From Puccinia triticina (taxonomy: Eukaryota; Basidiomycota; Pucciniomycetes; Pucciniales; Pucciniaceae), in assembly GCF_026914185.1 (NCBI RefSeq), contig NC_070560.1, positions 6,377,501 through 6,441,500 of the forward strand: a DNA stretch of 64,000 nucleotides. The letters run 5' to 3'. Positions 33,169 through 45,432 of this stretch are shown here, piece by piece. A program made the position numbers and the translations under genes. Below the pieces are notes generated by a model that was given only the letters and a program-made list of their open reading frames with translations, was not told where the DNA came from and did no database searches. Positions within the stretch are counted from its first letter, which is position 1. The number at the start of each line of letters is the position of its first letter.

Positions 33169-35546
33169 AAAATGGCACACAGAAAAACCATCACTTGAAG
33201 TTTTATGATTTTATGATTTCATGTATTGAACATTTTATGATTTGAAATTTGAACATCTTAATTGGAGGGAAAAATTGCAACTTCTACAATTTTTAGATTC
33301 ACAAGTTTGGAACTGGATATATATTGCAATTGGGTGGTTGGGCTGGTAGGTCGCCCAAACCGGGCCGGGTTTGGTTGGCTTTTTGGGGAAATTTGTGAGG
33401 TTGGCCCAACCCAAAAGACCTGCAAATGAAGCCGGGTGGGTTTGGGCAGCCCGCCAGGTACCTGTTGGACCACCCCCCATCCAGGGGTCAGCCATGAAGG
33501 GCTGAGGTTTTGACCCTGTAGCACCATCTGGCATCCACAGTTTGACTTCAAAATATTTCCTGCCTGTTGACTGGGCAAGTTCCAAAGCCAGGGATATTTA
33601 CATTGACATCAATCCTCAAATATTTTACTTTGTTGGTTATTTGGCTGAGAACCGCAGGCTGCCCGCAAGCTAAATGGCTTTGTGGCGGGTGGCAATTTGA
33701 GACAAATTGGCCCAGTCCAACCCACCTGTTTATTCTGTGGCCCAACACGGGCCGCCTGTGGGTGTATCAAAGCCGCCCAATTGCCATTCCTAGAACTGGA
33801 TCATTGCAATGTAAACATCTCCCTTTTTAGGGTCTTAGGGTCTCATTAAAGGAGTGGTCCGGTACAGCTGGCTTGAGAGCAAGCAGGTTGGAGTTGTTTT
33901 GGTGGGACCCTGGTACTAGACATTCAGAATCCTTTACAGCCATGTTTCAATTGAACAAGTGGTGGAAAGATACCTTACAATACCTTACAGGAGGGAAATT
34001 TGATAACATAACAAAATCTCTCTGTGATTTAAAGTAAAGTGACTTTTTTTAAACTTCATTTTTTTTACTTTTTGGGTAACTTGAATTTTTTGGGGTGGTC
34101 ATTTGGTGTGGTTCCTGTGCGCAGCATCACATAATTTTGGTGACCTCAGTGACTGTGTGGGTGAATCTCTGTGCAGGAACATCAACTGTTTGCCTGGAGT
34201 ATTAGTTGTTAAGTCTTTGCATGAGGCAAGGTTGAGGCTGCGGGTTCAATCCTAAATCTGAAGAACTTTTGACCTGGATTCCTGGGGAGATCCTGAGTTT
34301 CAAAGATTCTCTACTGGAAGACTGGGTACATACCTTGCTTGGTTGAATTAAAAAATTCATAAATGACCACTACACAAGAAAACTTGCTTGTCTGCTAGCA
34401 GTTAACATGTGGGTTATTGCTGTGGAACTGCTGTTCTAGATCCATATAAACATGCATAATTGTTTTCTGCAAATTCACTGTGCATTGAATTATGGTCAAC
34501 AGTAAGCCTTGGCAAAGGCTTGTGTAATACCACAAGCTTGGTTGGATTTGTTGAAACTCCATATCTCTTCTCTCTTAATCACCCCAAAATGAAAATATCC
34601 AAATCTTTATGTGTTCTCCGCCAAGTTTGCATCATGATCATAGCTTGTTTATCATCTAGTTATGTATGACTGATCACATGTCTTGTATTCATTCAACCCT
34701 GACATTGTAGTGCGCAATGTTAAACCAAATCTGCACTTTGTTGGAGTGTGGGGTGTACAAACTCCACATTTGGAGTATCAGGGAGTCAAGAGGAGGTTGG
34801 GGAGGAGTACATGCAATCAAGGGTTTTTCCACCTACAACACACTTAAAAATAAAATAAAAAACGCTGACATCCATGTCTTTTCAACTCTCTAGTGCCACA
34901 TGTCTTTGTGTGTGATATGTATGCCACTTGGTGGTTCCTCTTTTATTTTGAATATTCAATTTTGTCTTGACCACAGTGAGACAACTTTTACCTATACTAT
35001 TTATGCTAGCTAGTTACAAGTACCTGAGTCTGGCTCATTTGGGCTGACAAATCAATGACCAGTCTGTGTATGCACTCATGTCAAAAAAAAGCCTGCTTTA
35101 AGTGGGGTCATGTCTGGACTGCTTCCTATTTCCAGCAAATCTAGGTTGATGGACATTGAGGATGTGCCAAGCCCTTGTATGTCAGGTGGGGGGCCTTCAT
35201 ATCAAAAGCAAGTCTATTTGGAACTTGTACTTACCTCCAAGAAAGAAATATCATGGCTTATATTTAATCCACTCCTCTCGAAAGTGGCTTGGTATTATCT
35301 CTCAAAGGTTTTATTGTCAAAGATGGCTTGGCAATATCTCCCAAAGTTTTATCTGGGAATCTTCTTTGTCCCTCGTCGTAGCTATGGCTATCTAGAGATA
35401 TCACCCCCTCTCCTTATCATAACGATTACCAACAAAACCAAGAGGAATAATTTCACAAAAAATGGAAAAGAGATAGGAAACCGGATGACACAGGGGGAGA
35501 AAAATGAAAGAAATAGACCCGATGATGAGGGGAAAAAAAGAATTCT
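33169..35546. other. spacer without supportable gene
   Basis: 33190-33260 repeats the TTTTATGATTTTATGATT motif and a GAACATC end, probably a MITE fragment. 34200-34260 has a B-box-like GGTTCAATCC but no good cloverleaf. A plus open frame at 35110-35634 overlaps the next gene and has no domain. Confidence 0.4.
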
Positions 35547-36817
35547 TCAGACAGGTAAGATTTTGTCTAATTTATTTGAGATTTTGATCTGCTTCTTCTC
35601 TTTTTTAGCTTCACTTCGTTCATGGGCGGCCTGAATGCGAGCGGTTTCGTCCTCGGTATGTTTGATATTAAACCTACCGTTTTCAGAATCATCGAGGGGG
35701 GCGAGCCAGAGAGGCAAGCTAGCTGAGGTACCGGTTTTGAGATGGACGGCCTGGATATTATTCCAGCCCCCGAGGGGGATTTTCTTTCCGAGTTGGCCGA
35801 GGGTGTCGACGATGTTATCGCGAATTTGGTCCGAGGAGTGTCGACTGAGGTCGGCAAACTTGATCGTCAGACAACTGCCGCTCCCGATCCTGAGCGTTGT
35901 GTTCCCGATCGTCCGTTCTAGCTCCGCCTTCAGCTTATCCCCGTTCGTCACATCAACCGGGATCGGAAGCTTGTTTGTCTTGAAAAACTTCGCCCCCAAT
36001 AGCCCTGGTAACGTGCCCATCACTCGCTCGTCCGCTAGGAATAGAGCATGGTTGCTCAGCAGTAATCGTCGAGCTTCATAGGATGAATGTTTCCCTTTCA
36101 GCTTTTCGATCCCTCTGTGTTCGGTAGCAAACAATCAATTCGCCGGCTTGATCAGTCTCTGAGTGAGAGTTTTTTTATTTTATTTTTTGGATGTGTGTGG
36201 TTGTGTTACTTACATCACCTTGGCGATGAAGTGTACTTTTTTTTCCTCGAGCAAGTCTTTGTATTCTCGTTGGGGATCTTTGACGATCAAGCAAACGGGG
36301 CTGATCCTAGGGTCGTAGAGAGGATGAGAGAGAGTACTGAAAAATGAGGAGATAATCAGTTTTAAGAGCTATTCGGGGTCAAAAGAAGCCAGAGAGATAT
36401 GTATGAAAAGGGAGAGACTTACATCTTGATAGGTTTGTGTTTGGGTCTAGGAGTGATCCGCTTCAAGCTGATGACGAGGTTCAAGAAGTGTTCGTTCGAG
36501 GCGGCTTGGTCTGCAAACAGCTCGCCCTGGTCGACATTCTTCTCGACGGTCTTTTGGGAATAGTCGACGAGAGCTTTGATGGCCTTTTCGACTTGAGATC
36601 GTTTGACAAATGGCACCTTGGTCGAAAGCACCTCGTCTTCTTCTTTTGGCTCTTCCTTCTTAGTCGCCGTCGTCTTTGTCGTCGTCGTCGTCGTGTCTGT
36701 CGACTTGATTTTTTTGGCTTTTTTTGTTGATGTTGTTGTGGTGGCGGTGGTTGTTGGTGAGTCTTTGGATTTCTCGGTCAGGGCATCTGATGTCCTCTTG
36801 AGTGATTTCTTGGCCAT
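35547..36817 (-). CDS. ribosomal L1-domain nucleolar protein (Utp30/Cic1/RSL1D1-like)
   Basis: L1-fold protein of the group that acts in pre-ribosome assembly in the nucleolus (yeast Utp30 or Cic1, human RSL1D1). Exons 36817-36423, 36336-36214 and 36114-35547 give 361 residues. The N-terminal 60 residues are a Lys/Thr-rich, disordered, NLS-like tail. The L1 domain follows: HKPIKITLSHPLYDPR is restored by the first splice and KVIGIEKLKGKHSSYEARR by the second. Then come LFLADERVMGTLPGLLG and a conserved KTGTSASLPLWLAPLD block. The C-terminus is basic and coiled. The ATG at 36817 is chosen because the frame upstream starts only with TTG. I cannot separate the Utp30 from the Cic1 subfamily, so no symbol is given. 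Confidence 0.85.
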
Positions 36818-37158
36818 TTTGAGCAAATGTGGTAGGGTTCGTGTTGGTGGATGGACGTCGGCTTGCTGGTTTGAAGAAGGAGGGGATTTTTTATTTATTT
36901 ATTTTGGATATTCAATATGCTATTTTTTCCAGATTTCATGTACATACGTAAATGTCACGGGTGGTAGGGCCGCGCGGTCGTGGCGCCACGGCCTTGTTGA
37001 ATTTGCCCCGCGGTGTTGCGGCTGTAGTTGCTTGTGTGCAACCAGGGGTTGTGTGTCTGTAACCAGGGGTTGTTTGTCCTTGTGTTTCTGTTTGAGGTGC
37101 CTTTACAAGGCATCCTCTCTCTTGTAGGGGTTTTTCCCCCTGTTCCTGAAATACATAT
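36818..37158. other. promoter region of the L1-domain gene
   Basis: About 340 bp between the L1-domain gene and the foldback element. GC-rich 36955-37020, no gene. Confidence 0.4.
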
Positions 37159-37427
37159 TCAGGCCCCAATTATAAATACCTTTTTGAGATATTTTTGAAA
37201 AGTTTTTGAAAATGAACTGAAAAGTATTTGAAAACAAAACAAAAACAAAATGAAAACATTTTTTTTCCAAAAATGGTTCAAACACACCTCCTGGGTGTAT
37301 TTGAGTGCATCTGCAGTATTTTTGAAATTAAAAAGATCTCAAAAAAAAGTTCAATTTCTTTTTTGGGCAAGTTCAAAAACTTTTCAAAAATATCTCAAAA
37401 AAATGTTTATAATTGCGGCCTCAGGCC
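37159..37427. mobile_element. foldback element upstream of GTP cyclohydrolase
   Basis: Left arm reads CAGGCCCCAATTATAAA, then TTTTTGAGATATTTTTGAAA and AGTTTTTGAA. The right arm is its near-complement, ending TTATAATTGCGGCCTCAGG. Arms are about 55 bp with one small gap. No clear target duplication. It sits 225 bp upstream of the GTP cyclohydrolase start codon. Confidence 0.75.
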
Positions 37428-37651
37428 ATTCGCCAGTTTCCTCTTTCTATTCCGCTGAGCCTCTCCGCTTTAGATCCCAAAATATCCGCAGGTTTGGGAA
37501 CCTCGGGCTTCAGATATCTGGCTTGATCCGCAGTCCCTCGACAGATATCCCGGATTATCTACCGGATATCCCACGCGGGATACAGTTTGAAGTTTATACG
37601 CAACCCGGTCCCAACCGGAAAACCCGATTGACTTTAGATCGCTTGGACTCG

Positions 37652-38437
37652 ATGGATCCCACAGAAAAAGACGACCCTGCGCAAGAAGATATTGAGGACG
37701 CTATCAGCCAACTAAACCTCACGCCCCAGCCGGCATCGTCATTGAAAAGGGACACCGGGAAGGCGAAAGATGAGGCGAACCATGTGGCTGATGGCACTCC
37801 GGCGGAGGAACCTTCGAACGGACAGAGTGTAACGGTACGACGCGAAGGCGCGACTACGGAAGGCATCGCGGAGCAAGAGCGTACAGCACGACTGGCATCA
37901 GCCGTCCGAGAGATCCTCGTCTGTCTGGGAGAAGATCCGACGCGGGAAGGCCTCTTGAAGACGCCCGAACGGTACGCGCGAGCATTGCTCTGGATGACCA
38001 AAGGTTATCGGGAGGAATTGGGGACGATTATCGGCTCGGCTATCTTCCAGGAGGAGCACGACGAGATGGTGATCGTGAAGGAGATCGAGATCTTCAGTCT
38101 TTGCGAACACCATCTCGTGCCCTTCACCGGCAAGATCGCCATCGGATACATCCCCAACCAGCAGGTCCTCGGCCTCTCCAAACTCGTCCGGATCGCCGAG
38201 TTCTTTGCTCGTAGACTCCAGGTCCAGGAACGTCTCACCAAACAGATCGCTCTCACCCTCAACCAGGTCATCAAACCTCGAGGCGTCGCCGTCGTTATCG
38301 AATGCACTCACATGTGCATGACCATCAGGGGCGTTCAGAAACCCGGCTCGGTCACCGTAACCTCCTCTATGCTCGGCTGCTTTCGCTCTAAAGATAAAAC
38401 TCGCGCCGAGTTCTTGACTCTCATCAAAGTCTGTTAA
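37652..38437 (+). CDS. FOL2: GTP cyclohydrolase I
   Basis: Converts GTP to 7,8-dihydroneopterin triphosphate, the first step of folate and tetrahydrobiopterin synthesis; forms a homodecamer in the cytosol. Intronless, 261 residues. Residues 1-75 are a variable acidic leader; the catalytic domain follows. Zinc ligands are Cys151, His154 (in LCEHHLVPF) and Cys222 (in ECTHMCM), with the same 3- and 71-residue spacing as in the human enzyme. [20 protein letters not shown] and the C-terminal [16 protein letters not shown] are also standard. The frame is open upstream to 37250, but that part runs through the foldback element and a GATATCC-rich stretch, so I start at the ATG that gives the usual family length. 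Confidence 0.95.
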   Translation: MDPTEKDDPAQEDIEDAISQLNLTPQPASSLKRDTGKAKDEANHVADGTPAEEPSNGQSVTVRREGATTEGIAEQERTARLASAVREILVCLGEDPTREGLLKTPERYARALLWMTKGYREELGTIIGSAIFQEEHDEMVIVKEIEIFSLCEHHLVPFTGKIAIGYIPNQQVLGLSKLVRIAEFFARRLQVQERLTKQIALTLNQVIKPRGVAVVIECTHMCMTIRGVQKPGSVTVTSSMLGCFRSKDKTRAEFLTLIKVC

Positions 38438-40087
38438 TCTCCACACACACGCACACTCTTTCCCTCATCCGTTCGTGATCACTGACCATTCATTTCGAAT
38501 AGAGATGATCATCTCCTGTTTTACCCCTCTTCATTGTCTACATTTTACAAGCACTTTGGGTCGGTCGCACTAGGGTTATTCAGAAATCTTACTTCAAGCA
38601 CGCACGCACACACATACATACAAAAAAAAAACCGCTGTAGAGAAAAAAACATTGGGAACCAGAGGAGTTTGCAAGCGGAAGGGCAAGACGGGAATTTTCT
38701 CATGATTCTTCTGCATACGACCTTGAATAATTAATTTTCTTTGATGTCTCTTACATATCACCCCATCTTCCTTACAGCTAGAAGTATAACCCAACTGGTC
38801 ATATGTAGTTCGCTTGTTCGCCTTTTTTTCGCTGTGTGTTTCTTTTGATATTTCCTTTCACCCCACCCAATCGCTCTTACAAATCACAAGACAACCTCCG
38901 TGTTGGCACTAGTTGAGCCGACAGAAGACGTGGAATAAGAGTGGCAAAGGAGAGAGATCTTGGAAACAAGCTATTCCGCAGTAGATGTGAATCACAATTC
39001 CGGGCCTGCATAACCCCACTCCAATCAGCCAACTCGTGAATTCCCTTCAGCACGTGACTGAGGAGAAGAAAAAAACTTTGATGCTGTTGTGTGCCGATGA
39101 TAGCGAAGATTAGCATATCTCATTATTCATTCAGAAGCGGCTTTCTATCGGACCACAGGAGGAAGAGAAAGAGCACCCGACACTGAACGTCGAGGATGAG
39201 GACAGAACAAGCAAGAAGGATATGTAGATACACACACACACATCACATAATGATATAGCGCTGATTCTTCTTCATAGATATGTGTGTATGTGTAGGGGGA
39301 CTAGAGAGGGGAAGAAAAAGACTAATACAAGCGGACGCTTTTTTTTGTATTTTTCGCAGAAAAAGACTGGCATGACCAAGAGACATAAGGATATATATAT
39401 ATAGGACCATCTACAAAACGTAAAAGAAAAGAAGAAGAAAAAATGATAACGATGAGAGGACAGGAGGATATGGAGTATATATATGTGTGAAGAGAGGAAA
39501 AATCTATGTTTTGGGTGTGTGAGGGTAGGCGGTTCGCGAGGAGGAGCAGGAAAGACAAGAGACACATGGAGAGAAGTGCAGACGAGGTTTTCTTGTTTCC
39601 TGTATGTGTGTGTGTTGATGTGCACTGGTTTCATAGCATCAATAACAAGATTCGAAAAGACAAATGATCCACCCAAAATCCATTCAAATCAATCAAGAAT
39701 AATAATCATAAAAAAACATCCCCGAGTTCATCTTCTCTATTTCTTTGGCTTTAGTTTCTGTTTCTGTTTCTGTTTCTGCTTTTTTTGTTTTGTTTTCGCT
39801 CTTTTTTTTTTGTGAAGCTTTTTGGATTCAATTGTCACAGCATCGGCCGGGCTCTGTCTTTTCTTCTTCTTCGCATTTGAGTCGTATGTGAAGAAGAAGA
39901 GTTGTATGTAAAGAAGATCAAAACAAAGGAGGAGAGACTATCGGGTTCGAATTTATAGTAATCTAGAAAGGACTATTTTGTGGGTGCGGTCAACAAAGAG
40001 ATTATAAAAATTCAGTAATGAGTGAGAGGGGAGAGAGAGAGAGATACATAGAAAGAGGGAGAGAAAGGATACCTGGAGAGAAATCAC
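38438..40087. other. convergent 3' region of FOL2 and OGT
   Basis: The two genes face each other. The stretch holds simple repeats: (CA)n near 39230, (AT)n near 39392 and 39476, TTTCTG x4 near 39755, and GA-rich runs near 40020-40065. No further gene. Confidence 0.55.
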
Positions 40088-43000
40088 TCAAGAAACGGGC
40101 CGATCGTTCTGCATTTCATTGGCAATGAACTGTCTACGTTCGAGTCTAGCTTTGCGAAGCTCGACAAGATCAGGGCCGTCGTCGTCGACGTCCTGGACCC
40201 AGATAGAGCAGGATCCTTTGGCGTCGGCCGAGTCCGCCGATTTCCACTCCGCGCCTTCCTCGCAATCCGCGCCCTGGACGAACCGCTCCCAGGCCTCCCA
40301 GAGCCCGCGCTCGAGGTTACGGGTCCATCGGACCGTGTCGAAGAGGGCGGATTTTTCCCGGTTGAAGAAAAGCCGCTGCCGCAGCTCGATCAACCCGCCC
40401 TCGACCAGCTCGCCCGACATGTATCCCTCCGTGCCCGCCAGAGTGATCCGGGGCGCGTACCGAACACTCCGGCCGAACCGGATCGCCCGTTCCTTGTAGT
40501 CTTCCATGCTCGTCGCTATCATCTGCGAGCCGTACCCGGTCGCCAGAGCTATACTCGCCGCCACCCGACTGCACATTTTATGCGCATGCGTCGGACGTGG
40601 TAGGGTGAGGATCGGCGTTCCACTCCATAAAATGCTGCCAACCACTTCCAGTCAGCTTCAGATCCTCTCAAGTTTACTCAAGAAATCTTCCACTCACTCA
40701 GCAGCCGTCGTGTGCGCGTTACACTATTGATTTCAGTTGAACGAGAAAAAAAGCCGGGGCAAAGGGGCCATCAGAAACCCTAGAAGACCACAACAACTAT
40801 CTCCAAAGTCCAAAGAGAGAGAAAACTGACCTCGGTTGAATCCAAAAACAGATCAGCAATCCTTCCCCTCTGAATATGAATATGTTTCGGCGCAACCTGA
40901 GATGGGGAAACGAATAAGCCAAGTCAGGAAACGAGAAGCCAGGTCAAACACAGCAGATAGTGGAAAACTGACATCGGTGAAACGGATCCGGCCAGCAACT
41001 TCCCTACCGGCCCAACGTTCGGCAGTAATCTTAAGATGGGGCTCTCCGGGCGCAGGGAACCTGAGGAGCCAGAGGATCGAGTTGGGAATAGCGGCAAGGA
41101 TCTCGAGCCAATACTTGAAGATCAGGGGATCGATCTTTTTACGGTTCGGTTCGGTTCGGTGGTCATGGATTGAGGAGAGAAAAGGTCAGGTTCATTGACG
41201 AAGGAAAAAATAGATCCGGCGAGGTGGCGTAGACCACTGACCTTGTAGAGCTGGTTGAAATTTGCAAAGATCACCGTCTGTTCGTCCAAGTCCGGGAACA
41301 TTTCTTTCCTCATCTTCCAGCGCTTGAACTCTTCGGTCTCCCATTCAGCTTCTTTACCGGCCAGCTCCTTGGGCAAAGCAGGTTGTTGTTGCTGTTGTTG
41401 GTGTTGATGATGCGCAGTCAAGGGTCGGACGACCGGTTTTGGGAGTAGTGGTTCTCGCTTGAAGTTCAGCGGAACGCCGTTCAGGTCGACCCCTCCACTG
41501 ATATCTTGCGCAAGCTCTTCCCGGAATCCTTGCTTATGATCACATACGAAATAAGCTGCGGAAAGAAGTTCAGTCAGAAGCCTGCTCACGTAAGTCAATG
41601 ATGACGGAAGGACGTACAATGAGGCATGTAGATGAACTTCTCGGTGTACACCCAATCTTCATCCATATTTTCCGGATCTAAATCGCCATCGAAATCCGTC
41701 GGCCCATCATCGACCAGCTCGACCATCCGGGGTTCTTCATCTTCGGCTCTCAATAGCATAGATGAGCCATTTGTTTGTCCATCCTGGCCGTCGTGGGACG
41801 AGCAAAAAGATTCTAATTTGCTCAGATGCTGCCGCTTCCTCCACCGCTCCCCTGAGACCATCCTCGGGGGACAAACAACGGGCTGGAAGATTTTTAAGAG
41901 ATCATCAATTGTTGGCTTTTACATTATTCAAAGGAATAAACACTGCTTACATCGGCAATAATCCAATCGGTCCATCCACTGGCCAAAGTTCCTGCAAATC
42001 CCATCTGTAAGCAAAATGTATGGGGTACGGTTAGTCTTGGCCGAGATAGGACGGAAGAAGAGCGAAGATAACACTGACAAATTCCATTTGGACGGGGCAA
42101 GGCCTGGCAGCAAAGATCTCATTCTTGGCTCCTTTCGTGTATCCATTGAGATTAATTAAGCTGCAACAGGAAAAAGGAGGGCTCAATGGGGTCTCCGAAG
42201 TCACGGAAAAAGAAGGAGGAAGGGAGAGACAAACATGTGGATATGATCCTTGAGGATCTCTTTGACAACGTCCTCGTGACTCCAGCCAGAAACGTCTTTG
42301 AACGATTCGACTTCCTGTTCGATTTTCTTGCGATAGATAGAGCCATCGGAGGGAGTGGTAGCATAACAGACGACGGCGAACTTAGCACGGTTATGGAGAC
42401 CGAAGACGGACTGCATGAGATGGGCGAGGGGATGATTGTTGAAGTCCGAGGAGACGTATCCGATCCGGAGTCGAGCCAGACCAGGCGGATCTACGTGTTC
42501 GTCTACTTCCGGACAGGGCGGCGGTGGTGGTGGGTATACCGAAGGTGGAATCCAGGGTTGGTTGAGGGTAGTGAGAGAGATCCGGAGGGCATTGCGATGG
42601 GAAATTAGGCGGCATTCTCGTGCGGTCAAGGGGTAAGTAAACGTGTGGAAGGGTAGCACTGTCGGCACTGGGGGGACCGGTAAAGCTGAAGGGAGAGATA
42701 GTCGGCGGTAGTTGCTTATGGATCCATTGACGGGGAACTCGATCGCGGGTGCCTTGCCTTTGGTTAGACTGACGGTCTTACCGTAAGTATCGACATACCA
42801 CCGACGTTGAATTTGTCGGTTACAACGCTCGATCAACCGGATCAGGAATCCACCCTCGTTGTACCGGTCCGCACCCCCAGCGGCGCCTGTCCTGGAGTCC
42901 TGTGCAGTCGATCCACAAAACACTTCGAACTTGCACCGCCACTTCTTGCGTTCCTCTTCACTCAGTCCATCCATCCGACCAGTTTTGACGATCGCAATGG

Positions 43001-45397
43001 CTTCTAGCCATTGGTCGAGAGATGCTGCTTGTCTCATCACACCTCGTCCGTAGGCCATACCTTCGTCGAGTTGCTTGTCAACTAGCCGGGACACTTTGCC
43101 CATCAGACCAGCCCGAAGCTTGCCATCTGCAGAAGGGGAGGGCGGCCCGAGTAGCTTGCCATGTCGGTCCACAACCGGTTCGCTCCCTACCGCACCCCGG
43201 TCACGCCAGTCGCATACTCCGCCAAGCGCATTCACCAGACCGCAGACTGCCTCTGGGAAATTCGGGTTGATTGATACCGCACGAACGTACCACTGAACTG
43301 ACTCCTGTACGCGACCCATGTCTTTGATGGCATTGGCCAGGTTGGCCAGCGCCACGTCGAAGTTCGGGTTGCATTGGACGGCTTTCTCATACATTGACAC
43401 CGCTTGTGGGAGCTGACCCATGTCTTTGAGCAACGATCCTAGGTTGGTATAGAGGTGGGGGTGGTTTCGGTCCTTTTGTAAACCTTGAACATAAAACGTG
43501 TGAGCGATCTGTTGGCCGTTGATGACTCGGCGACCTTGAGAAGGATTGTTGAGTGTCAGAGTCGAGGGAATGGTTGAAAGAAGGATACCGAGGTTATTAC
43601 AGGTAGAAGGGGAAGGATGAAGGGTGATGGCGATATAGTAGAGAGATAGCAGCAAGGATGAAGAGGGGGGGATTCCGTCGACGCTTGATTCGTTTTCGCC
43701 AATTCCCATTGGAGCCGAGATTGCATCTTGAAAACATTTGGCGAGTGTGAGGAGGACAGTACTAGTAGTTTGATTGGCAGACTGGAACGGGGGATTCCGG
43801 ATTGACTCGCCATTCGAGGAGGAAGGTGGATGGTTTTGGAAGACGGGAAGGACACGATTGGAAGCGTTGAAAACCGTCGCGATCAGTTGATCCAAGCTTT
43901 CGGGGAGAAGCAAGACGCAGGGTAAGATCCCACCGCCCATTTGGAGAAGCTTGCTCTTGATGATCTGTCGTCTTTCCTGGGCAGCTTTGAGCGGATCGGC
44001 TAGTATGGTCTGATAGCCGCATTGGCTTGGATCCCATATCCCGGTGGCGGATAGGGCCTTGAGAACCATTGGATCGGCGATCGAGCCCGATGCACTACCG
44101 TTGAGGGCCATCATGAAGATCCCGATTGAAGTGGTGGCAAGGACCAGGTCGATTAGAGCATATCCGCCACCGGAAGTGGACACGGAGTTCGATGACTTGC
44201 GAATCGGAGGTCCACAGACCACTTCGAGCGCTTTTTCGTATTCGTGACGGGCTTGGCTGGCCTTGCCCATAGCGATGAGGAGATTGCCCTTGGCATAGAA
44301 TAGGTTTTGTACTCGATGGACGTGTGAGGGGGGTATCGTTGAAGGTAGTCGGATCGGCCGAAGCTGTTCGTCAAGAGATCCAAACAGAGCTGTTTCTACA
44401 AACGTACACAGGCGTAAAGCTTCGTTGTATCGGGGTTGTGTGGCCGGTGGTTGGGCTGAAGGGATTCCATGAGCCACAGGCGGCGATTGGGGGTTGCATA
44501 AGACGCCTAGAAGGTTATCGAAGGCATCGAAATATGTACTGTCGGTTTTGAGAAAAGATGTAAACAATGAATCGGACATCTAAAGTTGATAGAGGGGGTG
44601 ATTCCACTTACGGCCTGAGCTTGATCGCTCGCCACCACCACTCTTCTGCCTCGGCCCAATTCCCCAGTGCACGCTTGGTGGTCCCCACATTACTCATTGC
44701 TTCAACCTGTTTCGATTTGTCAAGATAGCAAGAAGAATCGAGATGAGTGATCGAGCAATCGAAGCGAAAAGAGAGACGACTTACATATTCTGGATCCAGC
44801 ATTAAGATCTGATCGTTGTGGAACAGAGAGCTGACATAGTCACCTTGGGAGTAATAGACGCAGGAGAGGAGTAAGAGAGTCGGGAGATGTTTCGGATGTA
44901 GCTTGATGAGGGTATGGAGCAGTGGGAGCAGGCAAGGATCGTCGGCTTTTTTCGAGTAGACGGCATGGGCATAGCTGAGGAGATAGTCGCGGGCTCGCTC
45001 GGTGCATTGTCCTTCTTGTGCTGATCGCCAGATCCGTTCGACTTGATTGACGTAACTCGGTGGTTCGTTAAGGACGGGCTGGTGTGCTCCGGTCGGGCGT
45101 GGTGGTGGGCCGGTGAGGTTGGAGGCGGCGGATGTGCAGGGACTATTGTTGAGCAGAGGGGTTGACGTGTGAGTTGATCGGAGGGAACCGGATAGTGCGC
45201 TGGGCGGGCGTTGGGCCGAGATGGGCTGGGGGTGAGGACGGGATTGGGCGGGGTGGGGGATAAGTGGAATAGAATGAGTGTTATGGTTGGTATGCTGCTG
45301 AGGCAGCATCGGAGCCGAAGTTAGTGGGTTGATATGTTGGTGCTGGTGCTGGTGCTGGTGCTGGTGTTGGAGTTGGAGCTGGTGTTGATGTTGTTGA

Positions 45398-45432
<35 letters not shown>

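Noticed and set aside
35110..35634. 174-codon plus ORF overlapping the L1-domain gene end
   Set aside because: Antisense overlap with a solid gene, no motif, and hydrophobic low-complexity composition.
37250..37651. In-frame upstream extension of GTP cyclohydrolase
   Set aside because: Runs through a foldback element; the family length and leader fit the ATG at 37652.
44539..44611. OGT exon 3 beginning at the ATG at 44579
   Set aside because: The reading phase from exon 2 does not match there; the acceptor at 44539-44541 keeps phase and gives the expected LRPTYFDAFDNLLGV.
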